NCBI RefSeq assembly: GCF_954871325.1
Contig: NC_088776.1
Location: 38,860,508-38,924,507 of the forward strand
Direction: 5' to 3'
Origin: Gordionus sp. m RMFG-2023
Taxonomy: Eukaryota; Nematomorpha; Gordioida; Chordodea; Parachordodidae
Length of the DNA: 64,000 nt
The translations under genes and the position numbers were made by a program. This document shows, piece after piece, positions 44,744 to 55,046 of the stretch. How positions within the stretch are numbered: the stretch's first letter is position 1; each line of letters opens with the position of its first letter. The notes beneath the pieces are model-generated. The model was not told where the DNA came from, did no database searches, and saw only the letters and a program-made list of their open reading frames with translations.

Positions 44744-45090
44744 CATAGCGAAATCATCAGGGGGAGGGGATATCTCTCTCAAGAAATTTGAAAGTTTTTA
44801 CAAATATCATTTTAAAAGAATAAAAATTATCTCCCTACACTCTGAGCCCACTCTCAATGTTAATATATATTATAATTATAGTGTAATATTTTAAAAAAGT
44901 TGTCAATTTTTAAAAAATAAAGTCTATGATTGAAATTCATGGAAAAGCATTTTTAACAAAAAGAGGTATAAAATCGGAATTATTTTAAAAAATGCAACCC
45001 AGCCAAAGATTGTAATAAGGGAGCATAAAGCTTTTCAACAAAATTAATGGAAGGAGAGCCACACCCTTAATAAATTTTGACTACACCTAT
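44744..45090. mobile_element. Possible hAT MITE
   Basis: CATAGCGAAATCATCAGGGGG at the left faces CATAGGTGTAGTCAAAATTT (reversed right end at 45090), similar to the tips of the element at 32773-33269. The interior shares ATATCATTTTAA.A.AATAAA with 31149 and 31804. No target duplication was found. Confidence 0.4.
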
Positions 45091-45119
45091 GTTGCAATTC
45101 TTCACCTTGCTAATTCTAT

Positions 45120-45420
45120 TAGTAATCTAATTAAATTTTTGACATTTTCCCCTCCCGTTTCTTTATTGTAAGTCAATTAGTTGAAAACCGACCTTCTCAG
45201 AGCCAACCTACTATCCCAATCTCCTTCATGGCCGAAAGCTGTATTTTATTCTCCTGACAAAGACCCCTCGTCATTTCTATCTTAGATGACGGGTACACTT
45301 TTACTCCTTCCTCCATAACTAGAGGACGTCCCCTCAATTCCCTCAGATAGCCTGATAAGGCAAAACACCTATTTATTATATATTATTAATATTTCGTTTA
45401 GTGAACATACTTTATTATTA
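45120..45420. other. GC-richer patch, unassigned
   Basis: The minus strand holds an open stretch, with no start codon at its head, containing GYLRELRGRPLVMEEGVKVY and CQENKIQLSAMKEIGIVGWL. Composition is less AT-rich than its surroundings. It could be a host exon or a retroelement scrap; I recognise no family. Confidence 0.25.
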
Positions 45421-46509
45421 AACGCTTTGTAATTTTATTCATATGGGATATGCGACCACAAAACGCGGAATTTTGAAAACTTTTAAAATGCTATATTATG
45501 AACATGGTTTCAGATTGAAAAGCGTTCTTAACAAACATTATATAACTTCAAGTGTCATAGACAAGTGGAAATGAGTTTAGGGTCGACCCCCCTCTCTTCC
45601 CCATGGAAAATACGATGAGATTAAAAAAAAAGGATTTTAAACATTTTATATAAAAAAATTTGCTTTTATTTCTTTAAAATTGATACCCCCCACCCTCCTT
45701 CATTTTCTATATAAAATAATCTCAAAAATTTATTCTTTTTAAAAAAGTGCATGAAAAAAAAACTTATAAATCTTAAAATAAACAATACTATAGGCACATA
45801 TATTTTTACATAAAAAAGTTTTATAAATTATATTAAAAAAAATTAAAGACCCGGACGCTTCCCAGAGACGCGATGATTTGCATGGAATCGGCGTTTGATA
45901 TTACTTTACCAATCAGCTATTGTAATCGTTTTTAATTTCACTATAACCAACATTTTCCAAAGATACTACAAGTGTATTTACTACTTATTTATACCACCGC
46001 TACTAAATTATAAAAGTATTAAAGCTACAGCTAGAGACATCGATCCTTCATATTTTGAAATTGATCTTTATAATGTTAATGGTAATTTTTTTTAGATATT
46101 TCTTTTATTTAATTTTTTTTATCATAGTGCTTCTAGATTATTTGTTCTATTTTGAATTTTAATTTGATTTAATAAATTTATTTTGCTAAAAAATTTTATT
46201 TCTATTGCTTATCAATTAGATTGAATAAACTAAAATATACTATTTAAGCATTACATATTGGCGTACTTCAAATTAAGTGCTTCTAAAAGTTTGACTTCAT
46301 GCTTAATCAAATTCATATTAAATTTTTAGAAATATAATTTGATTCAAAATATAATGAGATTTAAACTATTTTAATCCAGTATTTATATCAATTAAACAAA
46401 CCTAAAAGAACAAATAATATTAAAGATTATAGAATCATAAGATTTAAAAATATTTTGAACTGGGGTAAAAGAAATCCTAATGTATCTAGAGGTAATTTAT
46501 TTTTGAATC

Positions 46510-47200
46510 GCAATTTAAAATCAGACACTTTAGACTGACTAAAGCGTGTCGTTACTTTTATTTTATTTATAACTGGTTTTTATTGACTGTAAAACCTCAT
46601 AAATTAATAACTACAATACGGATAGAAGCAAAAATATAGTAATTACACACTAATTATTATAAACTTTGGCTGACTTCACACTTAATGCAGGACATCATAA
46701 TTTTTATTTGGGCTTGCAAATTCGGTCCCTTATTTTTGTGGCTGGTGAAATTGACTGAAGAATTAATAAGTAAGGCACCAAATATTAACGCAAACCCAAT
46801 ATTTGGAACTTCTATATTCCTACGTTTAATTTTTTCTGATTTTACTAATACTTTTTTCTCCTTTAAACCATCTACCAAACAGAACAAAGCAATAAAATAT
46901 AAATAAAGCACTACTTAATTATGTATAAGTTTCAGAATTGATGTTTTCATAGGCTCGCTTCTCACATAAAACGTGAAGTCATAGTTTTCATTTTGTTTAT
47001 AACTGGATTTTTTTTATGTTACTCAAAATTGATTGAAGAATTAATGTGATAGTCAAGTCAAGCACTAAATAATATCCAGTCTAGGACGATGTCAATTTTG
47101 GGAATTTTTTCTTTTTTTACGAATAACTTTATTTCTTTATAGTGTCTCCCAAACGGACTAAATATAATGCTATCAATCAATTTGTAATTGCAAGATTGAC
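46510..47200 (-). repeat. Diverged tandem units with a small open frame
   Basis: Two units of about 270 bp (46657-46915 and 46935-47200) and a partial third (46510-46650) align on the minus strand. The best open unit, 46911-46657, reads MLYLYFIALFCLVDGLKEKK, KSEKIKRRNIEVPNIGFALI and LLINSSVNFTSHKNKGPN. The next unit has KKEKIPKIDI, DWILF and INSSINF at the same positions, with stops. The third retains KPVINKIKVTTRF against NPVINKMKTMTSRF. The open unit starts with a signal-peptide-like segment. It could be decayed tandem exons of a fast-evolving gene or a repeat of unknown type. Confidence 0.4.
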
Positions 47201-47629
47201 TAAAATTTTGTTAATTTTTTCCTTTATATTGTATACTATAATTTTAAAAGCACTTCACTAATAAAACTCTAAACATTGGATTAGATTTTAGAATTAATAC
47301 GATACAATTGTTCAGCCAACTTTAAAGGAGATAATGTAAAGACATGACATATTTTAAAAAGCAAAATAAAAATAACCATGGGAAAAATAATAATATATAA
47401 TTATCATTTTCATAGGGCCGAAGGCCAGGCAAATTAGGGGTTTAGGCTAAAATCACCGTCTGTTATTAAAATAGATTCTTCCATTTACATTTTATACACT
47501 CTGTCATTCAAAAATATTAAGTCATTTCTGATCGAATTTTATATATACAATATAAATATTAAATTTATAACATTTTAATTTGCATGTCACAAATCATAAA
47601 TAAAATATTGCTAAAGCTTTGTTCCAAAG

Positions 47630-47960
47630 CAGAGGCGTATATAGGGTTTTAGAGGGAGGAGGGGAAACACTATATGGTGGAGATTTCCCCCATAAATTTT
47701 ATTAGAGGTCTTTAGGCTTGTTATTGTAAGTCTTTGGTAGGATTAAATTTAAAAAAATTAATGGTGTTACACTTATAAAAAAATTCAAAATTTTGTAATT
47801 TTAGTCAGTATTTTAAAAAATTATTAATTTATATTTATTTTAAATTTATTTTTCACACTTCGGAAAAAAGTAGGGTTCGGGGGGGGGGGGTTATAGGGGG
47901 TGATTTTGATTTGCTAAAATTATGTTTACAAAAATTGGCAAATTTTCTGTACATCTTTGC
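47630..47960. mobile_element. hAT MITE relative of the element at 32773
   Basis: It begins CAGAGGCGTATATAGGG and shares TTTCCCCCATAAATTTTATTAGAGGTCTTTAGGC-like blocks (in parts) with 32773-33014, then a G-run and GGGGTGATTTTGATT. The right end is degraded and no duplication was seen. Confidence 0.5.
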
Positions 47961-48899
47961 TGTAAAATATGTATAGTAAAAATATCTATGAAGGGTCAAT
48001 TCAGTATGGCTATTTTAAAAAGGTAATCTTACTATAATTTTGCGGATTGTTTTAGGGAAATAATTAAAAAAAAACGGAACCTTTTAATTTTATTTTGCAT
48101 ATTGTTTTAAGACACAAATCAAGAAAAACAGTGCCGTATAATTTTATTTAGATAACTAGATAAAGGGAATTTATACATGTGGCGAGATTATTTTCTTAAA
48201 TTTATAAGTAGGAATATCCTCAAATGGTCCATTTAGAGATTTAGACATATCTTGTTCAAAATTGAGTTAGGGTGAAAATACTGAAGCCTTTCTACTTCTT
48301 TTCATTAGAAAAAAAACCAAAAAATCTATGTTAAATGTTTTTTTCGTGTTATAATATATACAACCCTCTTTCAAAATAATATATTTGTTAAAATTGCGGT
48401 TAGTTTTGTAAATCGCCTAATTCTACTCAATATCAAGTCGTATGCCAAATAAATCGGCTAAGCTTTAAGGCTCAGCTGACTTATTTCGGTTTCGAGATTG
48501 GGCTATTCAGTTTAATCGTTATGTAAGAGTAGGCTTTAAATCAGCTTGAACAGGTATAAACGGAGCCAGGCGCGTACGCAGTGGGGGGAACAGGGGGACA
48601 AATCTCCCCCCCCCCCAAAGCCAAAAAATGCAGATGCCGGATTATATTTTTCAAAAATATTATTGTTAATATTAATTTATATTTGTTAATATTTATTCCT
48701 ATCTCATATATATATTATATATTTAATCACATTTATTTATCACATTCATCTACTAAGTTATTTTATCAATTAATTTCGATTTCAAGTTTTCCTTGGCGTA
48801 ATTTACCTATTATTTTCAAATTTTAGTGGCGTAATATTTATCTAAATTTCTAGTCAAATAATAATTATCTCTGAAACTCCTTGTCCCACAGGGAGAAAG

Positions 48900-50110
48900 A
48901 AATTGCAAGCTTGTCCAACGAGATCGAGTCTCCATCATCAATAAGTAACAGCTTTTATGGAGTTAGAAGAGCCGATTATTAATGCTATTACTGAAATATC
49001 ACAATGGCTTGAAAGAAATATTTCAGAAGCAAGAAAATTATTGGATTCAATACTTATTCCAAATTATTTTTCTCATTAGAATGTATTATTTAATTATACA
49101 ACTATTTTATGTAATACTTTTCAAAAACATGACATTGACTTGATTAAGAAGATGAAAATAGCGGAGAGCATTTTATTAGAACTCAAGTAAATTAGAGCTA
49201 ATGTTGATGAAGAATTTTATATTCTATATGTGATTGTTGAGTCAAAAGCGAGCTATACATGTTTAATATTTGCCCCCAAGCTCATCGTCAAAACATTAAT
49301 ATAGGATCAATAGAAGAGTATTATAAAACAAATGCCCTTTTTAATTCATCATGCAGCACTTACAAATCCGCAGATATTACTTCCACAAAAGCCTTCTCAA
49401 CCTTTTTCAGATGGTGATAGAAAAAAATGAATATTTGTTAGATTTTTATCATGATGATGTTTAAGTATCTTATGATACCTTATTAGCTGAATAACTATGA
49501 TTAAAAGATTAACTATGGTTGATATAGTCCTAAAAAATGCTATGGATGCTTTACATTATTTCAAACACATTTTAGATTATATTACCAATCAATGTATTAA
49601 AATGGTTATATATATATTAGCAACTCTTCCCATTTGTAAACTAATGAGGGAACATTCTCTTTTTTAAGAAGAATAACAGAGTCCTGCAGAGGTACCACGG
49701 CCCGGATTTTTTTTCAAAATTTTTTTCGGCCTGGCCCGGGATTTTTTTAAAAATAAATTTTCAGGCCCGGCCCTAATTTTTTTTAAACAAATTATATTTA
49801 TTTTTTACTTCTATAGCTAATAATGGCGATTTCAAATATTTGGTTTTAAAATATACAACCCGGCCGGATATTTTTTAAAAAAAAATCAGGCCCAGCCCGT
49901 GTGTTTTTTTTAAAAAAAATTCGGGCCCGCCCCGAGTTTATTTAAAAAAATTAAAATACGATCCAGCCCGGGGGTCGGGTCTGCAAGTCTCTAAAAAACA
50001 AACCTAAGAAGTACAACTTCTGAAAGTAGATTGAATGGTTTGAATCTTTTGAATATTCATAGGCATTTAGCGCAGCAAGGATGAGATAATTGAAAAATTA
50101 GCACAATCCC
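48900..50110 (+). pseudogene. TTF-type hAT transposase, decayed C-terminal part
   Basis: Pieces in different frames follow the order of this hAT group. HRQNINIGSIEEYYKTN-like residues near 49285-49335 match the R.N....SVEEYY motif before the helical domain. IYILATLPICKLMREHSLF near 49610-49665 matches LPVSTCTAERSFS of the dimerisation domain, with the ERSF Glu-Arg shifted to REHS. After the nested MITE, LRSTTSESRLNGLNLLNIHR (about 50000-50062) completes the conserved end. Upstream, AESILLELK and IRANVDEEF sit near 49160-49220. Many stops and frame changes show it is dead. Confidence 0.7.
49677..49993. mobile_element. GC-rich hAT MITE, copy 3, inside a hAT gene
   Basis: The ends CAGAGTCCTGCAGAGG and, reversed, TAGAGACTTGCAGACCCG enclose CGGCCCGG/CCCGGCC blocks as in the copies at 19533 and 33634. 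The flanks AAGAATAA and AAAAACAA match at 6 of 8 bases. It splits the dimerisation domain of the surrounding hAT, so it is the younger insertion. Confidence 0.8.
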
Positions 50111-50573
50111 AACGAAGATTGGATTTTACATTGTAAATATATAACATAAAAAATACAATTATTCCTAAGAAACTTTTTGTGTATTAATTTATATTTCCAA
50201 AATTTAAATTTTTTATACTTTATATATTAATTTTAAAGGCTCAAAAAATTCAAATTTCTATTTTGGGTCATTTAAGGGATTCATATGATGGTTATATTCA
50301 CTTTATATTTTATAATTCACAATTATTTTATAGTTTTTCAATGCCGCCAGTTATATCCGTTTAATATTTTTTTTCACATTTATTTTAAAGTTTTTTATAT
50401 GTCGGTTTATAATATATAATTTTTATAATTCACATTTTAAAATAGTGTATTAGAAATAGTTTTTACTCCTGATAAATTTATGCTTAATATTTTTAAATAA
50501 AAATAATATTTCTTAAAAAATTTTATTATCCCCACCCCCAGACCAAATTCCTGCGTAAGCGCCTGAACAGAGC

Positions 50574-51570
50574 AATTTGAAAACACTCCAACTTCCTGCT
50601 AATTGACGGAAATGGAGTTAGTTCTATCATACGTGATGGAATATGAATAAAATATCATCTTTGAGCAGTTATAGTTGGAATTACAAATAAATGTAATTTT
50701 AAAAGTTTATATACTAAAAAATTTAGCGATAAAATTCCTTATTTTATAAAATAATTAAAAAAAAGAAAAGTAATTAACCTATGTAAATATAAATAATAAT
50801 AATACACCATTAATTTAACATTCCAGATTTATAATAAATTAACAAAAATGCCATAGGAAAAAAATTGCTTTACAGACATTTCTAACAGCTGACAATGCTT
50901 CAAGATAAAATGATAATAATATGAATAAAATTATTTTTTCTTATACAACTTACTATAAAATATTTTAATTTAGTACAATTTTAGATCAAAATTTAATAAT
51001 AAAAATCTTATGATCAAAATTTAATAATAAAATTTTACCTTAATTTTTGATATATCAATATCCGATCGAATAGTATTATTATCAATAAATATTAAACAAA
51101 CCATTATGTATATGTATATAATATAACTCATTAATATTGATAACTATTTTCTAGAATAGTTTTGATAAATATTTTAATATAAAACAACATTTACATTATA
51201 AATTTTTTACAGAGAGTTATTTGGAGTTTTAGCAGTTATAATATTTAATTATTGGTTTAAAATATTTATAAAATTAATTGATGTAAAATAAGATTAATCC
51301 TTATTTTGTTTTACCCATTGAGTGCCTCCACGACTTCTATTAAGTGATATTATATAATCGTACATAATCAGTAATAAGATAATTTAAGTTAATAAAACTT
51401 AAATAGTTAAATTTCGGAATTAATTTTTTGAAACATTTGTTTAATTTAATCTAAATAACAAATTAGTAAAAGGGACGTTAGTGTTGTGCTTGAGATCACC
51501 TGAGATGTCCTATTAGTCAGCGAGACACAAAAATTAAGTTTTGATGTTTAGTTCGTTGACACATTACGGT
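50574..51570. other. AT-rich stretch with no gene seen
   Basis: No exon, RNA or element end was supported. AAAATTTAATAATAAAA occurs twice near 50990-51040. Confidence 0.45.
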
Positions 51571-51575
51571 GTTCA

Positions 51576-52009
51576 TTAATTCGTGATTGAATCCTCATTC
51601 CAGATAAGCAAATTATTTTCTCCAAATTTATCGTGAGACCTTGAAGGCTCGACATTTCCTTTCATTTCGGTGATTCCATCTGCATTTAATAAACTAAGTA
51701 TTATCAACATTATTGTACTAAATATTACTGTCAAACTTGGTACAATTATTTTTATTATATACATATGATCTTTATAGTTCATATTACGATTACTTTTATA
51801 AATGGCGCAATGATTCTTATATTTATTAACACTTTATTCATCTGGCTAATAATATCGGGTGAAAATTTTGCGCATAACTCTAAACGGTTAATGCTTACAG
51901 CATATTTATTTCGGATGAATTTAAATTTTATTCTTTTAATTTTAAATTTAGCTACAATATTGGGAATATGGGCCCAGCTGATTTTATCATCCATCACCTC
52001 ACCAGTCAT
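51576..52009 (-). other. Two small overlapping open frames, unassigned
   Basis: Frame 52009-51779 (76 codons) reads MTGEVMDDKISWAHIPNI and basic stretches. Frame 51782-51576 (68 codons) has a 20-residue hydrophobic segment (PSLTVIFSTIMLIILSLLNA) followed by a polar tail with EPSRSHDKFGENN. The second could be a small secreted or anchored peptide. The opposite strand is also open and hydrophobic, which argues for chance. No family is recognised. Confidence 0.2.
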
Positions 52010-52415
52010 TATAACTTAAAAGCTGACCCTTTTTGTATTATTATTAATCTTAAATGTAATATAATTGTTCTTTTATATGGAAATTGGTAATTTCACACTT
52101 GTGTTAAGAAATTACCAGATCAATATTGCAAATAAAGCGGTCTCATCTGCAAATTATTATGAATATCTTAATATAATATAATGAATGCAATCATGATCTA
52201 AATTTTTATATTTAATATGTTAGAATAAATAGCGCAGGGTAGCAATTATATTCAATATGAATTTTTTTACATAGTTTTCAATGGAGATTCTATCTCACCT
52301 ACCGGCTCGCCCTTTTTTAAATTAATGAGTTATACCTAGTGATCGTAAAAATTCTATATAAGATAGATTATCACGCATTTTTTATTTTCTGCATTCCTTG
52401 ATCCTCAAGCATTTG

Positions 52416-52473
52416 GTCAAAAACTTGACAGGATGCTTACTCACTAAAAACTTGACAGGGTGCCTACTCACTA
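52416..52473. repeat. 27-bp tandem duplication
   Basis: AAAAACTTGACAGG.TGC.TA followed by CTCACT occurs twice in a row with two differences. Confidence 0.9.
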
Positions 52474-52479
52474 AAGCAA

Positions 52480-53220
52480 GTAAATAGGTATATGCAGCTT
52501 AAATTCCAGCTCCCCACTAGCGCATTATACCATCGTCCGCAATTTGACGTCTTGTCCGGATCCTCTACTCCATCAAACTATCGACCTTTGAAAGTCCTTA
52601 CTCCCCCTCCACCATCTAAGTTCATTAGAAAGAAAATAGGATTTAAGTATGATTGACCACTGCGTTGCATTTCTTTAACTGAGAAGCCTATCCGGAACAT
52701 TCCTTTCACTTTTTAAAATCTCCTGAAGATGGTTATGAATTCCTTCTATCCCTTCAAATAATCTTAACATATTATTAACAAACGATACGCCTAGTTATGC
52801 TATTGGATTGAGAATCAACTGCGTGATAATAATATCATACTCATGTTTGCCAAGTCAAAGGTCAGTTAAGTCAAAAAGTTGTCATTCCTGCATTGTAAAT
52901 AATGTAGAAACAGATCCAAAACATATCCAATGCAATGTCCCATAGCTCGCGCCTTGAAATATCTATTAGCCCTTGAGTAATTAGACTCTGTCAGCGTCTC
53001 AATTATAGGAAGTTTGCTGGAAGCAACTTCCCCCCTTTTTTCCAGCCAAACATACACCTACCTTCTAGAAAATTATTCTCCATATCATTATACCGTAGTA
53101 AATTGATTGAGTAAAAATAATTCCTCAAGATATAATTTATAATTATCCAAATTAATTGAACCATTAGTTATAACCTCCATCCAGCAAAATCAAAATAAAG
53201 GTAATTCAAGTATCACAAAT
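52480..53220 (-). other. GC-richer patch, possible retroelement scrap
   Basis: Composition is less AT-rich than the surroundings. The minus-strand frame 53057-52866 contains IIETLTESNYSRANRYFKAR, AMGHCIGYVL, faintly like the L....NY..W...... start of copia-type gag proteins. No LTRs, protease or reverse transcriptase were seen. It is treated as a possible fossil only. Confidence 0.25.
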
Positions 53221-53230
53221 TAGGTATAAC

Positions 53231-55002
53231 TAGACCTGTGCGCCGGCCGGTCGTTGGCCGGCCGCCGACCTTTTTTGGTTACGCTGAAAACGCCGCCTTT
53301 TAAGAAAATCACGCCGACGCGCCGCCGATTTTCATGTCGGCGGCGCATGACCGGCGCAGAAATTTCTTTCATATTTTATACCTTTTTATTCTAATAATTG
53401 GTCAACATCATTCTTGTAATTTTTTAATGTCAATCAGGATTTTGATGAATTTTTATTTTCTACTATTTTAAGATCATAATTATATTGACGTCATTATAGA
53501 ATTCAATCAATCAAAAATCTAAAATTCCAATAGTTACTATAATTTTACATATTTTTAAAATGGATGTATCTACATTTAATAATTCTATAAATAATTTTAG
53601 TATTCAAACTCTGGATAATAAAAAATCCATAGTCTGGAAATTTTTGCAAAAGAATTAGATAAATTATTACTGCTCTAAGATATAAAACTGCAGTGGTTGA
53701 ATTTGAATTCGAGGAATATCAAAGAAAATATATAAGTACAATAGATTTAACATCAGACATGTTAGATCTTGACAGCATTGATCCATACCCGGGTACCCGT
53801 TTTCAAATTGGCAATTCCAATGATAATAATAACAATAATTCCACGCATATGAAAACCTTAAAATTAAATGTCCCAACACGTTGGCATAGTATATTAATTA
53901 TGCTAGAAAGCATATCTGGATTAAATAAGAATTTAATTAATAATGCTTTGAAAAGAATTGGGAAGCACTTTCTCAAATTATGAATCTGATCTGGTAGAAG
54001 AACTATTAGCGTTTCTTTCAAAATTTAAATAAACTGTCGAATTTCTTTCAGTACAAAAATGGCCTACTTTAAACTTGGCGTTACTTTTTAGAAGTGAAAT
54101 TGAAACACATTTAATAGTAAATGATAGTGATAGTTCTAAAATTATTTCACTTAAGGAAAATATACTAAAAAAACTTGCGTTACGATTTCCGGTTTGTAAT
54201 CTGCAAGTAATATTATATAAGTATATTCTTTTATTTTTTATTTAAAATTATCTAGGTATTGGCTTCTCTTTTAGATCCAAGATTTTAAAAATTGACAATT
54301 GTGTCAAAGTATTTAATAGAGCAAAATTGCTCAGCTTCAGAATTTATAATAAAACATCTTAAACTTATAGAGAATGATAATAATCAGGTAGAAATATAGC
54401 TAATGAGGATGAAGATCAATGATTAAATTCAAGTTATTTGACAAAATTGGCAAATAAACATTCAACAAATATAAATTATGATTCCAACTTAGATGACTTA
54501 GAACAAGAACCACAGTTTTCTTGGAAAACGACATTCACAAGATATGGATGTTCTAAATTTTTGGAGAGAAAAGAAAAGTGAACTTCCAAATCTTTCCAGG
54601 CTCGACAAAAAAATTCTTTGCATTCCGGCGACTAGCACACCTAGTGAAAGAGTTTTCTCTACCGCTGGATTGACGTTAAAGGAGATCATCATTATGTCCC
54701 GAAAATTTAAATATTTTTAATGATAATTATAAAATTACGAAATCGATTTTGGATATAATAAGTTTTCTGTTAAATGAATATTAAAAAATATGCCGAGATA
54801 TCTGTAGAATAGTGTATATTTATTTGTTTTTTTAAAAAAAATTAATAAGCAATTAAAAAAAATTTATGTTATAAAAATTTATAACTGCGCCGATTTACGC
54901 AGATTTTATTAACGGCGGGAAAAAATCGGCACGCCATAGGCCGTCGATTAGATTTTTTGAAAATTGCGCCGGCCGCCGATGGTTTCGTCGGCGCACAGGT
55001 TT
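53231..55002 (+). mobile_element. hAT with CGCCGGCC-rich ends, deleted copy
   Basis: The ends TAGACCTGTGCGCCGG and, reversed, AAACCTGTGCGCCGAC enclose repeated CGCCGGCCG, GTCGGCGGCGC and GCGCCGATTT motifs, the most GC-rich sequence in the window. GTATAAC flanks both sides; as 8-mers the flanks are GGTATAAC and AGTATAAC, 7 of 8 matching. The interior encodes the C-terminal two thirds of a hAT transposase without the N-terminal finger. Confidence 0.82.
53693..54720 (+). pseudogene. hAT transposase, C-terminal two thirds, decayed
   Basis: The first piece (53693-53983) ends LKLNVPTRWHSILIMLESI, the PTRWNS motif of hAT transposases. Then, across stops and an apparent intron, come SVQKWPTLNLALLFRSEIE (the YPTLS.VLP block), ASLLDPRF (near 54265-54290) and finally FWREKKSELPNLSRLDKKIL, CIPATSTPSERVFSTAGLTL (54560-54680), the dimerisation domain with ERxFS intact. 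The first catalytic Asp and BED finger are missing. The short poly-Asn/Asp stretch NDNNNNNS is encoded by an AAT repeat. Confidence 0.75.
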
Positions 55003-55046
55003 AGTATAACAGATAATTGTTTAGTAAATAATAAACTAGTTCTTAC

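Larger units (their letters stand above)
48567..50565 (+). mobile_element. TTF-type (ZMYM1-like) hAT transposon
   Basis: The ends CAGGCGCGTACGCAGTGGGG and, reversed, CAGGCGCTTACGCAGGAATT are inverted repeats. The flanks AACGGAGC (48559-48566) and AACAGAGC (50566-50573) match at 7 of 8 bases. G- and C-runs lie just inside both ends. It carries the decayed C-terminal part of a transposase and a nested GC-rich MITE at 49677-49993. Confidence 0.85.
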
